64,000 bases of DNA from Variovorax sp. dw_308 (GTDB taxonomy: Bacteria; Pseudomonadota; Gammaproteobacteria; Burkholderiales; Burkholderiaceae_C): contig NZ_JAATOM010000010.1 in assembly GCF_019207085.1 (NCBI RefSeq), positions 62,001 to 126,000 on the forward strand, in the 5' to 3' direction. Under the pieces are notes generated by a model. The model made no database searches. It saw only the letters and a program-made list of their open reading frames with translations, and was not told where the DNA came from. The translations under genes were made by a program, and so were the position numbers. Within the stretch, counting starts at the first letter, position 1. The number at the start of each line of letters is the position of its first letter. Positions 37,957 through 46,166 of this stretch are shown piece after piece.

Positions 37957-38778
37957 ATGAGCACTCCATTCCCTCCACTGGTCGAATTCAAGGACGTCAC
38001 GTTCGGCTACGGCGCGCGCGTCATCCTGAACGAGGTGTCCTTCAGCGTGCCGCGTGGCAAGGTGACTGCGCTCATGGGCGCGTCCGGCGGCGGCAAGACG
38101 ACAGTGTTGCGCCTCGTCGGCGGCCAGCAGCGCGCCCAGTCCGGCCAGGTGCTCTTCGACGGACAGGACGTGGGCAAGATGGCCCCGGCCGCCCTCTATG
38201 CGGCACGACGTCGCATGGGCATGCTGTTCCAGTTCGGCGCGCTGTTCACCGACATGAGCGTGCTGGACAACGTCGCCTTTCCCTTGCGCGAACACACCAG
38301 GCTGCCCGAGGCCCTGGTGCGCGACATCGTGCTGATGAAACTCGACGCGGTCGGCCTGCGTGGCGCGCGTGACCTGATGCCGAGCGAAGTGTCGGGCGGC
38401 ATGGCGCGTCGGGTGGCACTGGCCCGCGCCATCGCGCTCGACCCCGATCTCGTCATGTACGACGAGCCTTTCGCCGGCCTCGACCCGATCTCCCTCGGCA
38501 CTGCAGCGCGGCTGATCCGGCAACTGAATGACACGCTTGGCCTGACCAGCATCATCGTCTCGCACGATCTCGAGGAAACCTTTCGCATTGCCGACCACGT
38601 GATCGTGCTGGCCAACGGCGTCATCGCCGCGCAGGGCCGGCCCGACGAGGTGCGCCAAAGCACCGATCCGCTGGTGCACCAGTTCGTGAATGCGCTGCCC
38701 GATGGGCCGGTGCGTTTTCACTATCCGGGCGTGAGCGTGGCGGACGACTTCGGCAACTCGCACGGGGGGCGGGCATGA
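37957..38778 (+). CDS. mlaF: phospholipid ABC transporter ATPase MlaF
   Basis: A 273-residue ATPase of the inner-membrane MlaFEDB complex, which moves phospholipids between the inner membrane and MlaC. Walker A is GASGGGKTT, the signature is SGGMARRVALARA, Walker B is DLVMYDEPFAGLDP and the switch His is in VSHDLEET. No ribosome-binding site is visible before ATG, and the terminator stem-loop sits immediately upstream. The stop overlaps the ATG of the first of three mini-cistrons that lead to mlaE. Confidence 0.95.
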   Translation: MSTPFPPLVEFKDVTFGYGARVILNEVSFSVPRGKVTALMGASGGGKTTVLRLVGGQQRAQSGQVLFDGQDVGKMAPAALYAARRRMGMLFQFGALFTDMSVLDNVAFPLREHTRLPEALVRDIVLMKLDAVGLRGARDLMPSEVSGGMARRVALARAIALDPDLVMYDEPFAGLDPISLGTAARLIRQLNDTLGLTSIIVSHDLEETFRIADHVIVLANGVIAAQGRPDEVRQSTDPLVHQFVNALPDGPVRFHYPGVSVADDFGNSHGGRA

Positions 38779-38840
38779 GCGCCGCCCGGCCGCCCGAAGG
38801 CGCTCGCACCGCAGCGCGCAGCGCGGAGGTTGCCCAATGA
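38775..38840 (+). CDS. mini-cistron A (21 codons) after mlaF
   Basis: It starts in the ATGA that ends mlaF and stops in the ATGA that starts mini-cistron B. The peptide begins MSAARPPEGARTAARSAE. GGAGG lies seven bases before the next ATG. The frame is open through the whole repeat unit. Confidence 0.4.
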   Translation: MSAARPPEGARTAARSAEVAQ

Positions 38841-38898
38841 GCGCCGCCCGGCCGCCCGAAGGCGCTCGCACCGCAGCGCGCAGCGCGGAGTTGACCCG
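38775..38898 (+). repeat. perfect-start tandem repeat, two 62-base units, between mlaF and mlaE
   Basis: Units 38775-38836 and 38837-38898 are identical over their first 54 bases and differ only near the 3' end (GGTTGCCCA against TTGACCCG). Each begins with ATGAGCGC. A diverged relative lies at 27938-28002. Confidence 0.9.
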
Positions 38899-38902
38899 AT
38901 GA
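38837..38902 (+). CDS. mini-cistron B (21 codons), duplicate of A
   Basis: It encodes the same first 18 residues as mini-cistron A and then LTR. It is linked on both sides by ATGA overlaps, with GGAG eight bases before the next ATG. The duplication keeps the coupled reading chain intact. Confidence 0.4.
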   Translation: MSAARPPEGARTAARSAELTR

Positions 38903-38937
38903 ACGCGGCAAGACGCCAGTCGCGGGGCCTGCGATGA
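38899..38937 (+). CDS. mini-cistron (12 codons) before mlaE
   Basis: The frame MNAARRQSRGLR starts in the stop of mini-cistron B and ends in the ATGA that starts mlaE. GGGG lies six bases before the mlaE ATG. It may be a shortened relative of the preceding units. Confidence 0.35.
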   Translation: MNAARRQSRGLR

Positions 38938-39716
38938 GTTGGTGGCGGCCTTCGGACATCGGTTTCGCCGTGCGAAGCAAGCTCGCGAACATCGGCCATG
39001 CGGCCGGGTTGTTCGTGCGGCTGCTCGGCCCCGGCGCCACGACCTTCCGCCGCTTCGGCCTCGTGCGGGACCAGATTCATTTTCTCGGCAACTATTCGCT
39101 CGCCATCATTGCCGTGTCGGGGCTTTTTGTCGGTTTCGTGCTGGGCCTGCAGGGCTACTACACCTTGCAGCGCTACGGATCGGCCGAAGCCCTGGGCCTG
39201 CTGGTGGCGCTGGGACTGGTGCGCGAGCTCGGCCCGGTCGTGGCCGCGCTGCTGTTCGCGGGCCGCGCGGGAACCTCGCTCACGGCGGAAATCGGCCTCA
39301 TGCGGGCGGGCGAACAACTCAGCGCGATGGAGATGATGGCCGTCGACCCCGTGGTGCGCATCCTGGCGCCGCGCTTCTGGGCGGGCGTCATCACCATGCC
39401 ACTGCTGGCGGCTGTGTTCAGCGCGGTCGGTGTGATCGGCGGCTATGTCGTCGGCGTGGTCATGCTCGGCGTCGACGCCGGCTCGTTCTGGGGCCAGATG
39501 CAGGGCGGCGTGGACGTGTGGCGCGACGTCGGCAACGGCGTGATCAAGAGCGTCGTGTTCGGCTTCACCGTCACGTTCATCGCATTGCTGCAAGGCTACG
39601 AAGCGCAGCCGACGCCCGAGGGTGTCTCCCGCGCCACCACGCGCACGGTGGTGATGGCCTCCCTCACCGTGCTGGGCCTGGATTTCCTGCTGACGGCGAT
39701 GATGTTCAACATTTAA
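38934..39716 (+). CDS. mlaE: phospholipid ABC transporter permease MlaE
   Basis: A 260-residue permease of the Mla complex. An N-terminal elbow helix precedes five membrane helices. The family signature VRELGPVVAALLFAGRAGTS, followed by TAEIGLMRAGEQLSAMEMM, is intact, as is the late GYEAQPTPEGVSRATTRTVV. The start is fixed by the ATGA overlap with the last mini-cistron. Confidence 0.96.
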   Translation: MSWWRPSDIGFAVRSKLANIGHAAGLFVRLLGPGATTFRRFGLVRDQIHFLGNYSLAIIAVSGLFVGFVLGLQGYYTLQRYGSAEALGLLVALGLVRELGPVVAALLFAGRAGTSLTAEIGLMRAGEQLSAMEMMAVDPVVRILAPRFWAGVITMPLLAAVFSAVGVIGGYVVGVVMLGVDAGSFWGQMQGGVDVWRDVGNGVIKSVVFGFTVTFIALLQGYEAQPTPEGVSRATTRTVVMASLTVLGLDFLLTAMMFNI

Positions 39717-39734
39717 AAAAGGGGACGTAGACAC

Positions 39735-40220
39735 ATGCAACGCTCCAACAAAGACATCTGGGTCGGCTTGTTCGTGCTGATCGGCGCGGCGGCCCTGCTG
39801 TTCCTCGCACTGCAATCGGCCAACCTGCTGAGCCTCAATTTCCAGAAGACCTATGCCGTCAAGGCGCGCTTCGACAACATTGGCGGCCTGAAGCCCCAGA
39901 CCGCGGTCAAGAGCGCGGGCGTCGTGGTGGGACGGGTCGAATCCATCGCCTTCGATGACAAGAATTACCAGGCCACCGTCACTTTGGCCCTGCAAACTCG
40001 CTACAGTTTCCCCAAGGACAGTTCGCTCAAGATCCTGACCAGCGGCTTGCTCGGCGAGCAGTACATCGGGATCGAGGCGGGCGCCGAAGAAAAGACGCTG
40101 CAGGGGGGCGACACGATCACGGCCACCCAGTCGGCGGTGGTGCTGGAGAACCTGATCAGCCAGTTCCTCTACAGCAAGGCCGCCGAGGGCGGTTCGCAGC
40201 AGAACAACAGCAAGAAATGA
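39735..40220 (+). CDS. mlaD: MCE-domain phospholipid-binding protein MlaD
   Basis: A 161-residue single-pass protein that forms a hexameric ring on MlaE in the periplasm. One N-terminal membrane helix (about 9-30) precedes the MCE domain (about 38-118), with GGLKPQTAVKSAGVVVGRVESI and SGLLGEQYIGIEAG. AAAGGGGA precedes the ATG. The stop overlaps the mlaA start. Confidence 0.95.
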   Translation: MQRSNKDIWVGLFVLIGAAALLFLALQSANLLSLNFQKTYAVKARFDNIGGLKPQTAVKSAGVVVGRVESIAFDDKNYQATVTLALQTRYSFPKDSSLKILTSGLLGEQYIGIEAGAEEKTLQGGDTITATQSAVVLENLISQFLYSKAAEGGSQQNNSKK

Positions 40221-40972
40221 AACGCAGTCCCTTTCCACGCAATGCCATCCGGAAGATGGCCAGGCGTATTTGCCTCGCGGGCGCCGCGCTCGGCCTCACC
40301 CTGATCGCCGGCCATGCCAGCGCGCAGGCAGCCAACCCTGCCGACCCGTTCGAACCTTTCAACCGGAGCATCTTCCGCTTCAACGATGCGGTCGACGAAG
40401 CCGTGCTCGTGCCCACGGCCAAGGCCTACCGCGCCGTCTTGCCGCAGCCGGTGCGCACCGGGGTGAGCAACTTCTTCAACAACATCGGGGACGTCTGGAA
40501 CTTTGCCAACAGCGTGATGCAGTTGCGGGCGCAGAACAGCGCACAGACCTTCATGCGCCTGAACGTCAACACCGTGTTCGGCCTGGGCGGGATCCTCGAC
40601 GTGGCCACCGAACTCGGCATCGAGCGGCACCGGGAGGACTTTGGCCAGACGCTGGGTCGCTGGGGCGTACCGCCCGGCCCCTTCGTCATGCTGCCGGTGC
40701 TCGGGCCGTCGACGGTGCGCGATACCGCGGCGCTGCTGGTGGACCTCAATGGCGACGGCGTGGCCGCGATCCGGCCCGTGGCGGCGCGCGATGTGAGCTA
40801 CGTCCTGCGCGTGGTGGAGGAGCGTGCGAAATACCTGCGCGCCAGCCAGTTCCTGGGCGATGCCGCGCTCGACAAATATTCGTTCGTACGCGACATCTGG
40901 CTCCAGCGCCGCCAGGCAGACGTGGACGACGGCAAACCACCAGGTGCCGACGACGACGGCGGCGGCCGTTGA
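40217..40972 (+). CDS. mlaA: outer membrane phospholipid-removal protein MlaA (VacJ)
   Basis: A 251-residue MlaA, which removes mislocalised phospholipid from the outer leaflet and passes it to MlaC. The hallmark DPFEPFNRSIFRFND follows the signal region, and later blocks NFFNNIGDVWNFAN, RHREDFGQTLGRWGV and GPSTVRDT are typical. Unlike most family members there is no lipobox: the only early Cys (residue 19, ARRICLAG) is not in a lipobox, and the signal looks like a type I site at SAQAAN. In E. coli mlaA is unlinked; here it sits inside the mla operon. Confidence 0.92.
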   Translation: MKRSPFPRNAIRKMARRICLAGAALGLTLIAGHASAQAANPADPFEPFNRSIFRFNDAVDEAVLVPTAKAYRAVLPQPVRTGVSNFFNNIGDVWNFANSVMQLRAQNSAQTFMRLNVNTVFGLGGILDVATELGIERHREDFGQTLGRWGVPPGPFVMLPVLGPSTVRDTAALLVDLNGDGVAAIRPVAARDVSYVLRVVEERAKYLRASQFLGDAALDKYSFVRDIWLQRRQADVDDGKPPGADDDGGGR

Positions 40973-41093
40973 TCACGCTTTGCTTGCATTTCGTAGCGGG
41001 CGCGCCACTGGCTTCGGGAACCGTGTCCGCCGCGCGAAGCTCTGACGCGTTAGGGCCCCTTGAGGCCCGTTTTGACAATAAGGACTAAACCCG

Positions 41094-41756
41094 ATGAACC
41101 AGATTCTGAAACGCCGCGCATTCGGCCGTCTTGCGATGGCGAGTGCGCTGTTGTTCAGTGGGGCGGCCGTTTACATGCGCCCCGCCAGTGCCGCCGACGA
41201 GGCGCCCGACGCGCTGGTCAAGCGCCTGACCACCGAAGTGCTCGACATGATCCGCAACGACAAGTCGATCAAGGCCGGTGACATCAACAAGATCATGGCG
41301 CTGGTCGACACCAAGGTCATGCCGAACCTGAATTTCCAGCGCATGACTGCCTCGGCCGTAGGCCAGGCATGGCGCTCGGCCACCCCCGAGCAACAGAAGC
41401 GGCTGCAGGAAGAGTTCAAGCTCCTGCTTGTGCGCACCTATGCCGGCGCGCTCGACCAGGTGACCGACCAGACCGTGAGCGTGAAGCCGTTCCGCGGCTC
41501 GCCTGACGACAAGGACGTGCTGGTGCGCACCGAGGTCCGGGGCGCCAGCGGCGGCGAGCCGATCCAGCTCGACTACCGGCTCGAGAAGACGCCTGGCGAA
41601 GGCAGCGGCTGGAAGATCTACAACCTGAACGTGATGGGCATCTGGCTGGTCGATACCTACCGCACCCAGTTTGCGCAGGAGATCAACAGCAAGGGCATCG
41701 ACGGCCTGATCGCCGTGCTGGCCGCGCGCAACAAGGGCAACAGCACCAAGAGCTGA
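41094..41756 (+). CDS. mlaC: periplasmic phospholipid shuttle MlaC
   Basis: A 220-residue soluble periplasmic carrier that ferries phospholipid between MlaA and MlaFEDB. The signal peptide ends near ASAAD (residue 34). Family blocks include VMPNLNFQRMTASAVGQAWRSA, LLVRTYAGAL, DYRLEKT and WKIYNLNVMGIWLVDTYR. AAGGA lies nine bases before ATG. The 121-base gap after mlaA holds a weak GGGCC/GGCCC hairpin (41053-41068) followed by GTTTT. Confidence 0.95.
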   Translation: MNQILKRRAFGRLAMASALLFSGAAVYMRPASAADEAPDALVKRLTTEVLDMIRNDKSIKAGDINKIMALVDTKVMPNLNFQRMTASAVGQAWRSATPEQQKRLQEEFKLLLVRTYAGALDQVTDQTVSVKPFRGSPDDKDVLVRTEVRGASGGEPIQLDYRLEKTPGEGSGWKIYNLNVMGIWLVDTYRTQFAQEINSKGIDGLIAVLAARNKGNSTKS

Positions 41757-42034
41757 TGACCATGCTGGTGTTGCCAACCCGCCTGCTGCATGACGACGCC
41801 CCGGCTTGCCTGCGCATGCTGCAGCAGGGGCAGGCGGCCACGCAGGAGTCGGTGACGGTGGTGGACGCCAGCGCGTTGACGCATTTCGATTCCTCGGCCA
41901 TCGCGGTGCTGCTCGAATGCCGCCGCGAGGCGAGCGCCTGCGGGCGCGGGTTCGCGGTCAAGGGCTTGCCGCCCCGGCTGCGCGAACTGGCCGCGCTGTA
42001 TGGCGTGGCGGGCCTTTTGCCGGCCGCACCCTGA
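41756..42034 (+). CDS. mlaB: STAS-domain protein MlaB
   Basis: A 92-residue cytoplasmic STAS-domain protein that binds MlaF and is needed for transporter stability. The conserved VVDASALTHFDSSAIAVLLECRR block contains the Ser/Asp-Ser region typical of the fold. The ATG shares one base with the mlaC stop (TGATG); a second ATG two codons later is possible. Confidence 0.9.
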   Translation: MTMLVLPTRLLHDDAPACLRMLQQGQAATQESVTVVDASALTHFDSSAIAVLLECRREASACGRGFAVKGLPPRLRELAALYGVAGLLPAAP

Positions 42035-42051
42035 GAAATCCGGGCGCAGCA

Positions 42052-42057
42052 TAAAAT
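42052..42057 (+). promoter_or_regulatory. possible -10 box before the ABC exporter genes
   Basis: TAAAAT lies 11 bases before the ATPase ATG, too close for a normal leader unless a very short one is made. The -35 region is not convincing. Confidence 0.25.
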
Positions 42058-42068
42058 CGTGGGCTCCC

Positions 42069-43016
42069 ATGCCCGCGATCACGTTCCAATCGGTCTCCAA
42101 GACCTATCCTCCCTCACGTCAGCAACGGGCCCAAGGCAAATCGGGCCTGCGCGCGGTCGATGAGGTTTCCTTCCAGATCGAAGAGGGCGAATTCTTCGGC
42201 TTGCTCGGTCCCAATGGCGCCGGCAAGACCACCCTCATCAGCATGCTCGCCGGGCTTTCCCGTCCCACGGCGGGCAGCATCAGCGTGCACGGATTCGATG
42301 TCCAGCGCGACTATGCGCAGGCGCGGCGCCAACTCGGCATCGTGCCGCAGGAGCTGGTGTTCGACCCCTTCTTCAATGTGCGCGAGTCGCTGCGCATCCA
42401 GTCGGGCTACTTCGGCATCAAGAACAACGAAGGCTGGATCGACGAGTTGCTGCATAGCCTCGGGCTGACCGACAAGGCCTCGGCCAACATGCGCCAACTC
42501 TCCGGCGGCATGAAGCGGCGCGTGCTGGTGGCGCAGGCACTGGTGCACAAGCCGCCCGTCATCGTGCTGGACGAGCCTACCGCCGGCGTCGATGTCGAAC
42601 TGCGGCAAACGCTCTGGCAGTTCGTCGCCAAGCTCAACAAGCAGGGCAGCACGGTCCTGCTGACCACCCACTACCTGGAAGAAGCCGAGGCGCTGTGCAA
42701 CCGGATCGCCATGCTGAAACTCGGCCGCGTGATCGCGCTCGACAGCACCAGCGCCTTGCTGAGTGCCTCCCACAGCAACGTGCTGCGCTTCAAGACCGAT
42801 GCCGATCTGCCCTGGGCCATCGCGCAGCATGCCCGCATCACGGGACGCATCGTGCAACTACCGGCGCGCAATGCGCTCGAGGTGGAGCAGTTGCTGGCCT
42901 CCATCCGCGAGGCCGGCGTGGCGGTGGAAGACGTCGAGATGCGCAAGGCCGACCTGGAAGACGTGTTCATCGACCTGATGGCGGGCGAGCAGACGCCGCT
43001 GGAGGTGGCGCGATGA
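42069..43016 (+). CDS. ABC transporter ATP-binding protein (YadG/NodI-like)
   Basis: A 315-residue ATPase of an ABC-2 exporter. Walker A is GPNGAGKTT, the signature LSGGMKRRVLVAQAL, Walker B VIVLDEPTAGVD and the switch TTHYLEEAE. A C-terminal extension of about 70 residues is usual for the drug/polysaccharide export class. Its stop overlaps a 23-codon mini-cistron that leads to the permease. Substrate is unknown. Its place between mlaB and ibaG hints at envelope lipid or glycan export, but that is inference from context. Confidence 0.88.
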   Translation: MPAITFQSVSKTYPPSRQQRAQGKSGLRAVDEVSFQIEEGEFFGLLGPNGAGKTTLISMLAGLSRPTAGSISVHGFDVQRDYAQARRQLGIVPQELVFDPFFNVRESLRIQSGYFGIKNNEGWIDELLHSLGLTDKASANMRQLSGGMKRRVLVAQALVHKPPVIVLDEPTAGVDVELRQTLWQFVAKLNKQGSTVLLTTHYLEEAEALCNRIAMLKLGRVIALDSTSALLSASHSNVLRFKTDADLPWAIAQHARITGRIVQLPARNALEVEQLLASIREAGVAVEDVEMRKADLEDVFIDLMAGEQTPLEVAR

Positions 43017-43084
43017 GACCGATTCCGCTCGCTGGCATCGAACGGGTGCCAGCCCAAGTACCGAGCCCGGGAGGTTGCCCATGA
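43013..43084 (+). CDS. mini-cistron (23 codons) linking the ABC ATPase and permease
   Basis: It is joined by ATGA overlaps to the ATPase stop and the permease start. The peptide begins MRPIPLAGIERVPAQVPSPG and is unrelated in sequence to the mlaF-mlaE units, although both end GGAGGTTGCCC before the next ATG. An internal GCTGGCA/TGCCAGC hairpin (43031-43053) adds a seven-pair stem. Confidence 0.4.
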   Translation: MRPIPLAGIERVPAQVPSPGGCP

Positions 43085-43845
43085 TGGCCGTCACCGGTTG
43101 GCGCGCGCTGCTCTACAAGGAGACGCTGCGCTTCTGGAAGGTCGGCTTTCAGACGGTCGGCGCGCCGGTGCTGACGGCGCTGCTGTACCTGATGGTGTTC
43201 GGCCATGTGCTCGAAGGCCGCGTGACGGTGTACGGCACGGTCGGCTACACCGCGTTCCTGGTGCCGGGCCTGGTGATGATGAGCGTCTTGCAGAACGCCT
43301 TCGCCAACAGCTCGTCCTCCATCATCCAGAGCAAGATCATGGGCAACCTGGTCTTCGTGCTGCTCACGCCGCTGTCGCACTGGGGCTGGTTCCTGGCCTA
43401 TGTCGGGTCGTCGATCATCCGCGGACTGGCGGTCGGCATCGGCGTGTTCGCCGTGACCATGTTCTTCGCGATGCCGGATTTCGTCGCGCCGCTCTGGATC
43501 ATCGTCTTCGCGTTCCTGGGCGCCGCAATGCTCGGCACGCTGGGGCTCATCGCGGGGCTCTGGGCCGAGAAGTTCGACCAGATGGCGGTGTTCCAGAACT
43601 TCCTGATCATGCCGATGACTTTTCTCTCCGGCGTGTTCTATTCGATCGGGTCGCTGCCGCCGTTCTGGCAAAAGGTCAGCCACCTGAATCCGTTCTTCTA
43701 CATGATCGACGGTTTCCGCTACGGCTTCTTCGGCGTGAGCGATGCGTCGCCCTGGCTGAGCTTCGGCATCGTCGGCACGGCCTGGTTGTTCGTCAGCGCC
43801 GTGGCCGTTCACCTGCTGCGCATTGGCTACAAGATTCGCGGATAG
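43081..43845 (+). CDS. ABC-2 type permease (YadH/NodJ-like)
   Basis: A 254-residue six-helix permease that pairs with the ATPase upstream. The ABC-2 signature region LSGVFYSIGSLPPFWQKVSHLNPFFYMIDGFRYGFFG is characteristic (read here as two blocks, LSGVFYSIGSLPPFWQ and HLNPFFYMIDGFRYGF). GGGAGG six bases before ATG 43081 supports this start; an ATG one codon later and a TTG at 43075 are alternatives. Confidence 0.87.
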   Translation: MMAVTGWRALLYKETLRFWKVGFQTVGAPVLTALLYLMVFGHVLEGRVTVYGTVGYTAFLVPGLVMMSVLQNAFANSSSSIIQSKIMGNLVFVLLTPLSHWGWFLAYVGSSIIRGLAVGIGVFAVTMFFAMPDFVAPLWIIVFAFLGAAMLGTLGLIAGLWAEKFDQMAVFQNFLIMPMTFLSGVFYSIGSLPPFWQKVSHLNPFFYMIDGFRYGFFGVSDASPWLSFGIVGTAWLFVSAVAVHLLRIGYKIRG

Positions 43846-43848
43846 AAC

Positions 43849-43977
43849 ATGGCTCTCCCCCAGGTCGCTGCGCACTTCGTGCGCGACTCTCACCCCCTCA
43901 CCGGGGGCAACACCGACAGCCCGGCAAAGCCGGTTCTGTGGTGTTTCCCGAATGGATGCGTTTCACATGACCGCTGA
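43849..43977 (+). repeat. three-hairpin intergenic element before ibaG, with a 42-codon open frame
   Basis: Three hairpins follow each other: GCGCAC-TTC-GTGCGC (43870-43884), CCCC/GGGG (about 43893-43907), and a 37-base hairpin (43909-43945) with outer stem AACACC/GGTGTT, inner ACAG/CTGT and apical CGGC-AAA-GCCG. The last one has the same apical GGCAAAGCC as copies 1 and 2 of the two-hairpin element. A frame from ATG 43849 stays open to a TGA overlapping the first codons of ibaG. It may be only a repeat rather than a gene. Confidence 0.45.
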
Positions 43978-44206
43978 CGAACTCAAGGCCATCATCGCCG
44001 CCGGGCTGCCGTGCGAACACCTTTCGCTCGAAGGCGACGGCCGCCATTGGTTCGCCACCATCGTGTCGGCGGAGTTCGAAGGGCAGCGCGCGATCAAGCG
44101 GCACCAGAAGGTCTACGCCACCCTCGGTGCGAAAATGCACACCGACGAGGTGCATGCGCTCTCGATGAAGACCTATACGCCGGCCGAATGGGCGGCGCAG
44201 AAATAG
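43967..44206 (+). CDS. ibaG: BolA-family protein IbaG
   Basis: A 79-residue BolA-like protein (YrbA type) that works with monothiol glutaredoxin in Fe-S handling. The BolA core is seen in HLSLEGDGRHWFATIVSAEFEG and RHQKVYATLGAKMHTDEVHALSMKTYTPAEW; the conserved His of VHALSM and the Cys of PCEHL fit cluster binding. Start MTADEL matches the family; an ATG five codons earlier is possible. The order mla-ibaG-murA is the same as in E. coli. Confidence 0.92.
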   Translation: MTADELKAIIAAGLPCEHLSLEGDGRHWFATIVSAEFEGQRAIKRHQKVYATLGAKMHTDEVHALSMKTYTPAEWAAQK

Positions 44207-44240
44207 AACCGGGCCCTTTCGGCCACTCCCTGGATTCCTG

Positions 44241-45517
<1,277 letters not shown>

Positions 45518-45521
<4 letters not shown>

Positions 45522-46162
45522 CGATCACGATCGCCCTGTCCAAGGGCCGCATCTTCGACGAGACGCTGCCATTGCTGGCGGCTGCCGGCATCGAGGTCAC
45601 CGAAGACCCCGAGAAGTCGCGCAAGCTGATCCTGCCGACCTCGCAGCCGGACGTCCGCGTGCTGCTGGTGCGCGCTTCCGACGTGCCGACCTACGTGCAG
45701 TGGGGCGGCGCAGACCTCGGCGTGACCGGCCTCGACACCATGATCGAGCACGGCACGGCCGGCCTCTACCTGCCGCTGGACCTCAAGATCGCCGCCTGCC
45801 GCATGAGCGTCGCCGCGCGGGAAGATTTCGACTATGCCCACGCGGTGCGCCAAGGTGCGCGCCTCAAGATCGCGACCAAGTTCGTCGCCATCGCGCGCGA
45901 CCATTTCGCCACCAAAGGCGTGCACGTCGACCTGATCAAGCTCTACGGCAGCATGGAACTCGCGCCGCTCACCGGGCTGGCCGATGCCATCGTCGACATC
46001 GTCTCGACCGGCAACACGCTGCGGGCCAACCACCTGGTCGAGGTCGAGCGCATCATGGACATCAGCGCCCGCCTGGTCGTCAACCAGGCCGCGCTCAAGC
46101 TCAAGCGCGAGCCGATCCGCCGCATCATCGACGCCTTCGCGTCCGCCATCCAGCCTTCCTGA
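45518..46162 (+). CDS. hisG: ATP phosphoribosyltransferase, short form
   Basis: A 214-residue enzyme for the first step of histidine synthesis. It is the short (HisG-S) form that lacks the C-terminal regulatory domain and needs HisZ; no hisZ lies in the window. ALSKGRIFDETLPLL, GGADLGVTGLD and the PRPP loop ADAIVDIVSTGNTLR are intact. It overlaps murA by four bases. Confidence 0.96.
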
Positions 46163-46166
46163 CGCC

